NCBI GenBank assembly: GCA_021298245.1
Contig: JAJTDZ010000007.1
Coordinates: 1 to 39,154, forward strand
Source of the DNA: Algoriphagus sp.
GTDB taxonomy: Bacteria; Bacteroidota; Bacteroidia; Cytophagales; Cyclobacteriaceae
Reading direction: 5' to 3'
Length of the DNA stretch: 39,154 nt
The notes under the pieces were generated by a model. It was not told the DNA's origin. It saw nothing but the letters and a program-made list of their open reading frames with translations, and did no database searches. Shown here one piece after another: positions 24,291 to 33,140 of the stretch. Every line of letters begins with the position of its first letter. Within the stretch, counting starts at the first letter, position 1. The position numbers and the translations under genes were made by a program.

Positions 24291-27203
24291 ATGAGTTTAC
24301 AATCACCTGCAATACTTATAAAAAAAGTTCTTGTAGTGCTGACCTGGGTTTTACCTCTGTTAGTATCTCATATTTCCTTGGCTCAAGTGAACCTTCAGGA
24401 AGGAGGACTTCCTTTCATTACCAATTATGGTGCCTCCACCTATCACGCAGGTATTCAAAATTTTGATATTGTTCAAGATGAACTGGGAAGAATATTTGTT
24501 GCCAATAATTTGGGTCTTCTTGAATTTGATGGAAAAAATTGGTTCCGGTATGGATTGAATAATACCAAAGTTAGGTCTGCTTTTGTAAGTAAGGATAATA
24601 GAATTTTTGTGGGCAGCCAAGGCGATTTTGGGTTTTTAGAAGCGAATGGTCAAGGGAAATTGGAGTATACCTCCTTGGCCGATAGTCTCCCTTCTCCCGT
24701 TAGGGACTTTGATGAAACCTGGAAGGTGTTTGGATCTGGAGAGTCGGTATACTTCTGTACATTCGAGCGAATCTATGTATACCATGGACAAGGCCTAGAT
24801 GTAATAGATCCTGGTAAGCGTTTAGATATTTCCTTTCAAGTAGCCAACCAAGTTATTACTCAATTGGTGGGAGAGGGTCTTTTTGAAGTGAATTTAGAGG
24901 GATTGAATCCCATCAGAAATGGAAATTTTTTTAAGGATAAAAGGGTTTCTACTATTTTACCTTTTGATCAAAACACTTGGTTGGTCTCCACTTTTTCACA
25001 TGGCTTATTTCTTTACGATGGCAACGTCCGTCCTTTTCCTTTGCAAGGAAATTTTTGGAAAAATGAATACTTAATCAACTACAGTACTAGGCTAAAAAAT
25101 GGAAATATTGCCTTAGCTACCCAAAATGCTGGGCTATTTGTAATTGATAAGGAGGGGAAGTTATTGAATCACTTGGATAAAGATGCTGGGTTGATGGATC
25201 TGACCATCAACTATATTTTTGAAGATTCCCAGCAAGGACTTTGGTTGGCCATGAACAACGGAGTAGCTAGGGTAGATTTATTTTCTCCCTTTTCCGTGAT
25301 TGACGATAGGATGGGCTTGGAAGGATCCGGCTATGCTGCGGTGAAAGTAGGGGATGACGTATTTCTGGGAACTAACAATGGTTTGTTTCTTTGGAAGGAA
25401 GATCAAATAATTCCTATCTCAGGGACGGAAGGCCAAGTATATTCCATTCAAAATATTCGAGGCGAAATAATATTAAATCACCACAACGGAACTTTTTCTA
25501 TTCAATCCAATAAAGCCATTCCCATCTCCACCGTTCAAGGTGCCTGGATTGTAAAAGCTCACCCAAAGAATCCAGATTTTTACATTCAGGGAACTTACAC
25601 CGGATTGAGTTTATTCAAAAAAGTAGGGGGAAGGTTGCAGTTCATTCAAAAAATAAAAGGATTTGAAGAATCTTCGAGGGTCATGGAGTTTGATGGAACT
25701 ACGCTTTGGGTAGCTCATGGCTACAAGGGAGTTTATCGAATTACCTTGAGTGAGGATCTTGGAACAGTGCTAGAAAGTAAGTTATACAATAGTGCCCATG
25801 GCTTTCCAAACGATGTATTGATCAACGTCTTTAAAGCTGCAGATCGACTGCTGTTTACAGCTAATGGAGGAATTTATCAATTTGACCAGGAAAAGGAAAG
25901 GTTTTTACCCATGGATGAATTCAATTCTCTCTTTGGCTATGGAACCGTGATGGCAGATTTGGAATCCGATGCTCTAGGTAATATTTACTTCATAGAACAA
26001 TCCAGGTTGGGAATCATTAGGTTTCAAAAAAATCGGCAATTGAGTCTGCATTATTCTCCCTTCAATAAGCTTAAAAGGTTGTGGAACGATGACCTAGCCA
26101 ATGTTCTTGTGCTAGACGAACAACACATTCTTATTGGTGCCAAGCAAGGATTTATTCATTATGATCCACAAAAAGATCAGGTAAAGCCTAACCAAACCAA
26201 AGTTTTTTTTAGAGAAATAAGAAACGATGGGGAGCTTGAAAATCTTTTATACTCTGGTCATGGTACTATTTCAGGCCTCAGTCAAGGTGGTGAAGTCAGT
26301 TCTTTTCCCTATTCCCAAAATTCATTCACCTTCGACTTTGGTTCCCCTCATTTTGAAAGTGGGGAAGAAATTCAGTACCAGTACCGCTTGCAGAATTACG
26401 ATGTAGATTGGTCGGATTGGTCCACCGACTCAAGAAAGGAATATACCAATCTCCCCGAGGGAGAGTATGTATTTTCAGTTAGAGCCAAAACTATTTTTGA
26501 TGAAGTCACCGAGCCTATAGAGTATAGCTTCACGATAAGACCCCCATTTTACCGATCCGTTGTGGCTTATATGGTCTATGCTTCGTTGATCGGTGCTTTG
26601 TTATTTCTTGCCTTTAAGTGGGTGGATAAGCGATACAAAAAACAAACCTTAGTACTGCAGCAAGAGAAATTTAAGGCCTTGCAACAAAAAGATGATGTCA
26701 TCGAATCCATCACACAACGGTCTGAGGAAGAGATTGTACGGCTCAAGAATGCACAACTGCAATCTGAAATTGATTTTAAAAATCAAGAATTGACTTCTTC
26801 AGCAATGAATTTGATCCAAAAGAATAAGTTGCTTAGCACTATAAAAAATTCCTTGAAAAGCCTCACCAATGATTCTTTATCTTCAGAAATGCAAACGCAA
26901 CTCAATCGTTTGGTGCGGTCTATAGACAAGGATTTGGAAGGAGTAGAAAATTGGTCTGCTTTTGCAGAAAATTTCGACCAAGTCCATGGGAAGTTTATTA
27001 CGCGATTGAAAGAACATTTCCCTGAACTCACCGCTCAAGAAATAAAATTTAGTGCCTATATCCGGATGAATCTAAATACCAAAGAGATTGCCAACCTGCT
27101 GGGTATCTCCGTGCGAGGTGTGGAAATAGGTCGGTATAGGGTAAGAAAAAAATTGGGACTATCTAGGCAGGATAGTTTGAGTGATTTTTTATTGCGCTTT
27201 TAG
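24291..27203 (+). CDS. Transmembrane propeller/Y_Y_Y regulator with C-terminal LuxR-type HTH
   Basis: A 970-residue one-component regulator. A signal peptide (ending near ISLAQVN) leads into a periplasmic two-component-regulator-type propeller (about residues 35-680; units such as VQDELGRIFVANNLGLLEFD and IFEDSQQGLWLAMNNGVARV), a Y_Y_Y domain (about 690-750; YQYRLQNYDVDWSDWS), one membrane helix (about 757-778) and a cytoplasmic coiled coil (about 780-870). It ends in a LuxR-type helix-turn-helix (about 905-960; TKEIANLLGISVRGVEIGRY). No histidine kinase or receiver domain is present, so sensing would be passed directly to the DNA-binding end, as in SusR-like regulators. It is divergent from the GH16/lipoprotein pair across an AT-rich 181-base gap, so it is the likely regulator of those genes. 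Confidence 0.85.
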   Translation: MSLQSPAILIKKVLVVLTWVLPLLVSHISLAQVNLQEGGLPFITNYGASTYHAGIQNFDIVQDELGRIFVANNLGLLEFDGKNWFRYGLNNTKVRSAFVSKDNRIFVGSQGDFGFLEANGQGKLEYTSLADSLPSPVRDFDETWKVFGSGESVYFCTFERIYVYHGQGLDVIDPGKRLDISFQVANQVITQLVGEGLFEVNLEGLNPIRNGNFFKDKRVSTILPFDQNTWLVSTFSHGLFLYDGNVRPFPLQGNFWKNEYLINYSTRLKNGNIALATQNAGLFVIDKEGKLLNHLDKDAGLMDLTINYIFEDSQQGLWLAMNNGVARVDLFSPFSVIDDRMGLEGSGYAAVKVGDDVFLGTNNGLFLWKEDQIIPISGTEGQVYSIQNIRGEIILNHHNGTFSIQSNKAIPISTVQGAWIVKAHPKNPDFYIQGTYTGLSLFKKVGGRLQFIQKIKGFEESSRVMEFDGTTLWVAHGYKGVYRITLSEDLGTVLESKLYNSAHGFPNDVLINVFKAADRLLFTANGGIYQFDQEKERFLPMDEFNSLFGYGTVMADLESDALGNIYFIEQSRLGIIRFQKNRQLSLHYSPFNKLKRLWNDDLANVLVLDEQHILIGAKQGFIHYDPQKDQVKPNQTKVFFREIRNDGELENLLYSGHGTISGLSQGGEVSSFPYSQNSFTFDFGSPHFESGEEIQYQYRLQNYDVDWSDWSTDSRKEYTNLPEGEYVFSVRAKTIFDEVTEPIEYSFTIRPPFYRSVVAYMVYASLIGALLFLAFKWVDKRYKKQTLVLQQEKFKALQQKDDVIESITQRSEEEIVRLKNAQLQSEIDFKNQELTSSAMNLIQKNKLLSTIKNSLKSLTNDSLSSEMQTQLNRLVRSIDKDLEGVENWSAFAENFDQVHGKFITRLKEHFPELTAQEIKFSAYIRMNLNTKEIANLLGISVRGVEIGRYRVRKKLGLSRQDSLSDFLLRF

Positions 27204-27286
27204 GAGCTCTTTTTTTACTGCTTTATGGCTTGGATGCTTATGTGATTCAAAAAGATTTTCAAATCGGAAACTTTTTTATTGAAATA

Positions 27287-27300
27287 AATGTATATACATT
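27287..27300. promoter_or_regulatory. Candidate MarR operator: 14-base perfect palindrome
   Basis: AATGTATATACATT is a perfect inverted repeat ending 18 bases before the marR ATG. MarR-family proteins typically bind palindromes of this size in their own promoters. It would sit in the spacer between TTG (27279-27281) and a weak TAAATAAA at -7. Binding is inference. Confidence 0.5.
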
Positions 27301-27318
27301 AAATAAATTCAACTCCCT

Positions 27319-27771
27319 ATGCCAAGGATTGAAGAAGAGATTCAGCAAGTAGAATTTAAGGACCTTTACCACAAAGCGGCAGTAAATTTACTCTACACGC
27401 ACAGTTACCTGGTGACCTTCCAAAATGCCTTGTTTAAACCCTACGACCTCTCCCCAGAGCAGTACAATGTACTTCGCATTCTTAGAGGACAAGGAGGAAA
27501 ACCTGCCACTATGGCGGCCATCCAAGAAAGAATGCTAAATAAAATGTCAAATGCCTCCCGATTAGTGAATAAGCTTGAAGCCAAATGCTTGGTAAAGCGA
27601 GAAGAGTGCTCGCTCGATCGAAGGCAAGTGGATGTGGTAATCACCAAAAAAGGGCTTGAAGTATTGGGAATTTTAGAATCCCAAATTATGGCACTTAACC
27701 AAGAAATGATCCATCTAGATGAAAAGGAATTACTTCTCCTCAATGGGCTTTTGGATAAGTTAAGGGGCTGA
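27319..27771 (+). CDS. MarR family transcriptional regulator
   Basis: A 150-residue winged-helix repressor of the MarR family. Dimerisation helix 1 (residues about 10-40) is followed by the winged-helix core: PEQYNVLRILRGQGGKPATM, the recognition helix region KMSNASRLVNKLEAKCLVKR and the wing SLDRRQVDVVITKKGLEVLG, with Asp-Arg-Arg as is common in the family. Cys residues (about 88 and 94) could respond to electrophiles, but this is speculation. It heads a group with yceI, a ring-cleaving dioxygenase and a carboxylesterase, all on the same strand. In B. subtilis the MarR protein MhqR represses a dioxygenase/carboxylesterase set of the same kind. Confidence 0.9.
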   Translation: MPRIEEEIQQVEFKDLYHKAAVNLLYTHSYLVTFQNALFKPYDLSPEQYNVLRILRGQGGKPATMAAIQERMLNKMSNASRLVNKLEAKCLVKREECSLDRRQVDVVITKKGLEVLGILESQIMALNQEMIHLDEKELLLLNGLLDKLRG

Positions 27772-27826
27772 AAAGAAGGAATACAAAATCAATCCACCTA
27801 ATAATTAAACACAAACTAAACCAAGT

Positions 27827-28351
27827 ATGAGCATTACCAAATGGATAATCGACCCTACCCACTCTGAGGTAGCATTTAAAGTAAAACACCTAGTCATCTC
27901 TACCGTGACCGGATACTTCCGAAAATTTGAAGGACATGTGGAGTCCAGCACAGAAGATTTTACGAATGCATCCGTCTCTTTTCAATTGGAGGTGGATAGT
28001 ATCGATACCAATCAATCCGATAGAGACGGCCACCTCAAGTCTGCTGATTTTTTTGATGCGGGCAACTTTCCAAAAATTTCATTTGTTGGAAAGCTAGCCC
28101 GCCAGGGAGGCAACTATCAATTGTTAGGAGATCTTACCATGAAAGGAATTACCCAGAGTGTCATCTTGGAAGTGAGCTACGGGGGTACCGTGGCTGATCC
28201 TTATGGGCAAACCAAGGCTGGCTTTGAATTGGAAGGAAAACTAAATCGAAAAGATTTTGGACTTACTTGGTCTGCCGTTACCGAAGCTGGATCTGTAGTA
28301 GTTAGTGATCAGGTTCGTTTGCAGTTGAGTGTTCAGTTAGTTAAGCAATAA
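27827..28351 (+). CDS. YceI family protein
   Basis: A 174-residue YceI-like lipocalin-fold protein that in homologues binds long-chain isoprenoids or similar lipids. The family signature is clear: WIIDPTHSEVAFKVKHLVIS, TGYFRKFEGHVESS, DRDGHLKSADFFDAGNFPKI and DLTMKGITQSVILEVSYGG. No signal peptide is present, which puts it in the cytoplasm, unlike E. coli YceI. It starts 55 bases after marR, and a terminator-like hairpin follows, so marR-yceI may form one unit. YceI next to a MarR regulator is a frequent pairing in Bacteroidetes, which suggests stress induction. Confidence 0.92.
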   Translation: MSITKWIIDPTHSEVAFKVKHLVISTVTGYFRKFEGHVESSTEDFTNASVSFQLEVDSIDTNQSDRDGHLKSADFFDAGNFPKISFVGKLARQGGNYQLLGDLTMKGITQSVILEVSYGGTVADPYGQTKAGFELEGKLNRKDFGLTWSAVTEAGSVVVSDQVRLQLSVQLVKQ

Positions 28352-28380
28352 ATCAACACCATAGGAAACTCAACTTCACA

Positions 28381-28410
28381 AGGGGTCTATTTTAGACTCC
28401 TTTATTTATT
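28381..28410 (+). terminator. Hairpin terminator or attenuator after yceI
   Basis: AGGGGTCTA (28381-28389) and TAGACTCCT (28393-28401) pair with one G-T wobble around a TTT loop; a T-rich tail (TTATTTATT) follows. It would separate marR-yceI from the dioxygenase gene, or let part of the transcription through. Confidence 0.6.
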
Positions 28411-28419
28411 CTTTATTTT

Positions 28420-29370
28420 ATGCTTCCATCAATTCTAGGTATCCACCATATCACAGCCATTTCAGGAGATCCTCAAAAAAATATCAACTTCTATGCAGGT
28501 ATTTTGGGGCTCAGATTGGTGAAGAAAACAATCAATTTTGATGCCCCAGACGTCTATCATTTTTATTTTGGAGATGCCATGGGGAGCCCTGGAACGGTCT
28601 TTACTACGTTTCCTTTTCCCGGTGCAAGGCGAGGAATAAAAGGAATTGGAGAAGTGACCCACACGGCGTTTTCTATTGGAAAGGATAGCATTGATTTTTG
28701 GGAAGAGAGATTAAAAAGATTTGGAGTCATTATTTCCGATCGATTGACTCGTTTTGGACATCAATTACTTCGTTTTGAAGATCAGGATGGGATGGGAATA
28801 GAATTGGTCGCCAACGCTGAAGATGAGCGCCTAGGTTGGACTTTTGAAGGGATACCCCTTTCCCATGCAATCAAGGGATTTTATGGGGCCACCCTGGCAC
28901 TTCGATCCAAAGATCCTACGGAGAATTTGCTCCTAGAACACCTGAATTACCGCTTTTTTGATCAAGAAGGCAATAGATTCCGGTATGGATTAGATGGAAA
29001 ACCTGGGCAATGGATAGATATCCTGCAAGAACCCATGGGGCAAAGAGGCATGCAAAGTGCTGGATCAGTACATCATTTGGCCTTTCGAACACCAAATGAA
29101 ATGACACAATTTGACATGCAACAAAATCTTCTTACGCTCGGCTATGGAGTGACGGAGGTTCGAGATCGGAGTTACTTCAAGTCCATCTATTTTAAGGAGC
29201 CAGGGGGAATTTTACTTGAAATTGCCACAGATATCCCAGGCTTTGCAATCGATGAGGACAAAGCTCATTTGGGCACATCCCTTAAATTGCCAGCTTGGGT
29301 AGAAGGAAAGCGGAAGCAAATCGAATCCTACTTACCCCCCGTCACTTTTCAACCTGAATTATATGTCTAA
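28420..29370 (+). CDS. Ring-cleaving dioxygenase of the glyoxalase/VOC superfamily
   Basis: A 316-residue two-module VOC protein of the MhqO/MhqE/PcpA-like type, metal-dependent dioxygenases that open hydroquinone-like rings. Module 1 starts LGIHHITAISGDPQKNINFY; module 2 lies at about residues 150-280. Probable metal ligands are His9 or His10, His218 or His219 in SVHHLAFRTP, and Glu267 in PGGILLEIATD, the two-His-one-Glu pattern. The length is typical. It overlaps the following hydrolase gene by eight bases, so the two are cotranscribed. Context with MarR and a carboxylesterase supports quinone or catechol detoxification instead of growth on aromatics. The substrate is inferred, not shown. 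Confidence 0.85.
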   Translation: MLPSILGIHHITAISGDPQKNINFYAGILGLRLVKKTINFDAPDVYHFYFGDAMGSPGTVFTTFPFPGARRGIKGIGEVTHTAFSIGKDSIDFWEERLKRFGVIISDRLTRFGHQLLRFEDQDGMGIELVANAEDERLGWTFEGIPLSHAIKGFYGATLALRSKDPTENLLLEHLNYRFFDQEGNRFRYGLDGKPGQWIDILQEPMGQRGMQSAGSVHHLAFRTPNEMTQFDMQQNLLTLGYGVTEVRDRSYFKSIYFKEPGGILLEIATDIPGFAIDEDKAHLGTSLKLPAWVEGKRKQIESYLPPVTFQPELYV

Positions 29371-29974
29371 CTGGATTCAAGCAGGGCTACCCTTGGCTCA
29401 AGCCAAGAAAGTAGCGATCCTCCTACACGGGCGGGGCTCCTCTGCAGAGAGCATTTTATCCCTTGTGGATTACTTACATCTTTCTGACTTTGCCTTGTTT
29501 GCCCCACAAGCCGATCAGCGCACTTGGTATCCTTATGGATTTATGGCCAGTGATCAAGGCAACCTTTTTGCCTTGAATTCGTCTTTAAAACAGGTTGAAC
29601 ATCTCTTTCAATTTCTTATAGAAAAGGGAAAGAGTCCTGAGCAAATCTATTTCATAGGGTTTTCTCAAGGAGCTTGTCTAAGCTTAGAATTTACGGCACG
29701 TCATGCACAGAAATTTGGAGGCATAGTAGCATTTACAGGAGGATTGATTGGGGAGAAGTTGAGCAAGGAAAATTATCAGGGGGATTTTAATGGTACCCCT
29801 ATTTTCATCAGCAGTAGTATTCGTGATATGCACGTTCCAGTGCAAAGAATATATGATTCAGCTGAAGTGCTTCATCACATGGGAGCAAAAGTAAGTCTTC
29901 GATTGTTTGAAGATGAATTACATACGGTTCGACCTGAAGAATTGTCTTGGGTGAACAAAGAATTTTTCAAATGA
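29363..29974 (+). CDS. Phospholipase/carboxylesterase family hydrolase (MhqD-like)
   Basis: A 203-residue alpha/beta-hydrolase of the phospholipase/carboxylesterase family. It has the oxyanion turn LLHGRGSSAES (residues 20-30), nucleophile Ser101 in GFSQGACL, Asp155 in SIRDMHVPV and His187 in DELHTVRPEE, a complete triad. The length and motif order match MhqD-type hydrolases, which accompany the ring-cleaving dioxygenase in the Bacillus mhq genes. It starts inside the last codons of the dioxygenase gene (8-base overlap), and a terminator follows the stop, so it closes this unit. No signal peptide is seen. The real ester substrate is unknown. Confidence 0.87.
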   Translation: MSNWIQAGLPLAQAKKVAILLHGRGSSAESILSLVDYLHLSDFALFAPQADQRTWYPYGFMASDQGNLFALNSSLKQVEHLFQFLIEKGKSPEQIYFIGFSQGACLSLEFTARHAQKFGGIVAFTGGLIGEKLSKENYQGDFNGTPIFISSSIRDMHVPVQRIYDSAEVLHHMGAKVSLRLFEDELHTVRPEELSWVNKEFFK

Positions 29975-29995
29975 GGTTTCTTAGTTTCTAAAAAT

Positions 29996-30019
29996 CCCTG
30001 GCTTTCGTCAGGGTTTTTT
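29996..30019 (+). terminator. Rho-independent terminator after the carboxylesterase gene
   Basis: CCCTG (29996-30000), an 8-base loop, CAGGG (30009-30013), then six T residues. The stem is short but GC-rich. Confidence 0.75.
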
Positions 30020-30107
30020 ATGCTAAGCCAGGAAGCAAGATTTTAGAAGACGACGTCTGCTTCTTTTTGGATAAACTTATATTTAGGAGCAATAGGCTAA
30101 TCAGAAA

Positions 30108-33100
30108 TTAGAACGAGTAGCTCACCTGTGAACCAAGCTCAGGATCCAAATCAATTTGCGCATAGACCCCAATTTCTTGTTGCAATTCTTCCACGTGGCT
30201 AATAATACCCACGATTCGGTTCTCGTGGCGCAACGATTTTAGCGTTTCGAAGACCACCCGCAAGGATGTTTTGTCCAAAGCTCCAAATCCTTCATCCAAA
30301 AAGAAAAAGCTCTGATCTGCTTGATTTAGCATTTTTACTTTTTCTGCCAAAGCCAAAGCTAAGCATAGGGAAGCCTGAAACGTCTGCCCCCCTGAGAGGG
30401 TCTTTAAAAGTCTTTTTTTACCTCCATTGAGGTAATCTATTACCCAAAAGGTGTTGCTATCGTCTATCTCTAAACTCAGGCTATTTTTAGTCAACTTCAT
30501 AAACCTCTTGTTGGCAGTGTTGCAGAGTTCCCGCAAATAGATAGAGCTCACATACTTCACAAATCCTTTTCCAGTAAATAATTTTTCCAATTCCAAAAGA
30601 TGGGCTTCACGGGTTTCAAGTTCAAGAAATTGCTGAGAAAGTCTATTTTTTTCCTCTAGCTTTCCAATAATTTCTTCTACCTCTTTTTCAAGAAGCGTTT
30701 TTTTAGATAAGATATCCTTTTCCTTTTCTTGGTCCGCCTGTAGTTCCTGCTGATGGACTTGAAATTGCTCTTCAGAAAATGAAAGCACTCCTTCCTCTGC
30801 TTCTAATTCTTGAATTTTGGAAGTTGTTGAGGCTAGCTTTTGATCAAAGTCTTGAAGCTCGGATTCAAGTTTATCTACATCCAAATCCAGCTCCATCATG
30901 TGGATGAGTTCTTGCTCCTCAGTAAATCCATGGGAAGTCATTAAAGCTTCGAAGTTTTGTCGCAGATCGCCCCATTTTTTTTGATGGGAAGTCACCTCTT
31001 TTTCAAAATTCTTCAGGTCTGCCTCGTTTTTACTTTGGTCAGATTTCTTGGAATCGATATGCTTTTGTATACCCAATAAGTCTTTGGCAGCCTCTTCTAT
31101 ATCACGCTCCACCTTGGCTATGGTTCCATGGATTTCTTGTTGACTTTTCTGAAAAAAAGCTTGGCAAAATCCCAGGTCATGTATGGCCTGTTCTTGGGTA
31201 GATATTCTGGAAAAGAGATCTTGATTTTGCAATAAAATGTTTTGTAAGGCTTTCTCCTCCTCTGCTACCTTTCCTCTTTGGGAATGCCATTCCTTTCGCA
31301 ATCCATCCAGCTCCTTATGCAAGCGTATCCAGTGTTGGTGATGGGTATTTAGGCTCTCCAGCCTTTCTTCCAAGCCCTTTTTGTCTGCAATACCCAGATC
31401 GGTCAAGGATTGGATCAGCCCTTCTTGATCCAAGGATAGCCTCTGGAGTTCTTGTTTTTTATCGGCTAGATTTTTTTGGCTGTTGGCAAGTTGAATTTCT
31501 TCTAGTTTTTTTGAGTGAACCCCATCCCTCAATTCTTCTAGCGTGGCCACTTGTTTTTTGAGCTGCTCTTCTAAGGATCGTAAGCTGTCTTCTGTCTCTG
31601 AGCTGTTGAGGGGTTGGGGGTGTTCGGATGCCCCACAAAGAGGACAGGCTTGCCCTGCTACCAAGAGGTGGGCATGGGAAGACAATCCTTGGGTTTTTAG
31701 GAGTCGGTCCTTTTCTCCTTCCAGATCCTTTACGTGATGCTGCAGCATGTGGAGGCCTTCTTCTAAGCTAGCCGCTCCCGTCGGTACGAGTTTATCCCAT
31801 TGTTGGAGTTGGAGTGCCCTGTTTTGGAGTTCTTTTTCTTCGGCTTGTAGTTGAACATTCAGCCCAGAGATCCGCTCTTCTAGGGAGCTCATCTTATCCA
31901 AAAAGGTATTGAGTTGAGCCAAGAGAGTCGGATCTGCTTGGGGAACCAGCTCCTGTTGCGCTTCTATGCTTTGAATTTGTTTTTCTAAGCCAAGGCTTTT
32001 TTCTTTAAATACCTGAAGTTTAGGGGTCAATTCCTCCAACTTTTTCTGCAAGATGGCCTGCTTTCCTCTTAATTCTTGGATTTCCAATACTTTTTTAAGG
32101 TCCCTTATTTTAGCTTCTCTCTGAGGCCTCAATTCATTTTTTTCACGAAGCACCTGCTCTTCCTTCATCAGGGTGGCTAGTTCTTCTGCATAGATTTTTT
32201 TAAATCGGGTACAGTCCGTAAAACTGACTTGGTATTTTTCCAGGTCTTTCTTGGTATCCTGAATTCTATCCCAAACGGGCTTAAGGTAGGTTTTGGCCTT
32301 ACGGAAATTTTGGAACTGCTTCTTTTTTTCCTGCATCGACGGTACTTGTGCTTGGAGTTGCAGCGCCGCTTCTGTCAAGGCTTTTAATTGCAGGAAATAT
32401 TTTCGTGTTAGGTCTAGTTTTTTGAGCCTTTCGGATCCTTGAATCACCTTTTTACCCTGTGTCAGGGCTTCTTGGGTCACTAGTTTTACTTCCCCTTCCT
32501 TTGCTTCCAGTACCTCTATCGTAATTCCTTGCAAAGGAATCAGTTGGGTTTCCAATCTGATTTTACCTTCTTTGGCGACTTTGAGCAAACTACCTGTAGG
32601 ACCGGATAGGTCAAAACGATCCAGACCGAATAATTGCTGCATCATTTCAGCACGATCCAAGGGTTTTTGATCGATGAAGGCTCTGAATTTACCTTGGGGG
32701 ATAATGATGGTTTGCTTAAAATTCTCCTTACTCATTCCCACCAGTTCTTCGGCTGTTTTTTGGGTAGGCTCCCACTCTTGCCCCACTTGTTGGTAAATGA
32801 TATGGTCTCCTGATTCAATTTTTTCAGGATCTTTTTTATTTCGCTTGGCACTGTATTGGGCTTTGTAGGTAGCTTCATTGTTTTTCCCCGTACGGAAAAT
32901 CAGATGAAGTACCACCTGGGGGCTTTGCAGATGAATCATACTACCCCGCTCCCCAGACGAAGAAACGCGCTCAGGGCTGCCATACAGCGCAATCAGGATG
33001 GCTTCAAGGATGCTAGATTTTCCACTTCCGACGGCACCGAATATCCCAAAAAGACCCGCTGCTGTCAATCGCTCAAATTCAATGACTTGACGCTCCTTGT

Positions 33101-33140
33101 AGGAATACAATCCTTCAATTTCCAGACGAATAGGAATCAT
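30108..33140 (-). CDS. sbcC: Exonuclease SbcC subunit (Rad50-like)
   Basis: Large ATPase subunit of the SbcCD nuclease, which cleaves hairpins and processes blocked DNA ends. Walker A GAVGSGKSS is at residues 35-43; the Q-loop region has TIIIPQGKFRAFI. Two long coiled-coil arms (about 200-490 and 520-870) flank the zinc hook CPLC at 499-502. The C-terminal lobe has the signature LSGGQTFQASL at 915 and Walker B FFFLDEGFGALD at 945. The 1010-residue length is normal. The ATG at 33140 overlaps the sbcD stop by four bases (ATGA), the usual sbcD-sbcC coupling. It runs towards the carboxylesterase gene, and a 133-base gap with one terminator for the other strand separates them. Confidence 0.96.
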   Translation of the reverse strand: MIPIRLEIEGLYSYKERQVIEFERLTAAGLFGIFGAVGSGKSSILEAILIALYGSPERVSSSGERGSMIHLQSPQVVLHLIFRTGKNNEATYKAQYSAKRNKKDPEKIESGDHIIYQQVGQEWEPTQKTAEELVGMSKENFKQTIIIPQGKFRAFIDQKPLDRAEMMQQLFGLDRFDLSGPTGSLLKVAKEGKIRLETQLIPLQGITIEVLEAKEGEVKLVTQEALTQGKKVIQGSERLKKLDLTRKYFLQLKALTEAALQLQAQVPSMQEKKKQFQNFRKAKTYLKPVWDRIQDTKKDLEKYQVSFTDCTRFKKIYAEELATLMKEEQVLREKNELRPQREAKIRDLKKVLEIQELRGKQAILQKKLEELTPKLQVFKEKSLGLEKQIQSIEAQQELVPQADPTLLAQLNTFLDKMSSLEERISGLNVQLQAEEKELQNRALQLQQWDKLVPTGAASLEEGLHMLQHHVKDLEGEKDRLLKTQGLSSHAHLLVAGQACPLCGASEHPQPLNSSETEDSLRSLEEQLKKQVATLEELRDGVHSKKLEEIQLANSQKNLADKKQELQRLSLDQEGLIQSLTDLGIADKKGLEERLESLNTHHQHWIRLHKELDGLRKEWHSQRGKVAEEEKALQNILLQNQDLFSRISTQEQAIHDLGFCQAFFQKSQQEIHGTIAKVERDIEEAAKDLLGIQKHIDSKKSDQSKNEADLKNFEKEVTSHQKKWGDLRQNFEALMTSHGFTEEQELIHMMELDLDVDKLESELQDFDQKLASTTSKIQELEAEEGVLSFSEEQFQVHQQELQADQEKEKDILSKKTLLEKEVEEIIGKLEEKNRLSQQFLELETREAHLLELEKLFTGKGFVKYVSSIYLRELCNTANKRFMKLTKNSLSLEIDDSNTFWVIDYLNGGKKRLLKTLSGGQTFQASLCLALALAEKVKMLNQADQSFFFLDEGFGALDKTSLRVVFETLKSLRHENRIVGIISHVEELQQEIGVYAQIDLDPELGSQVSYSF

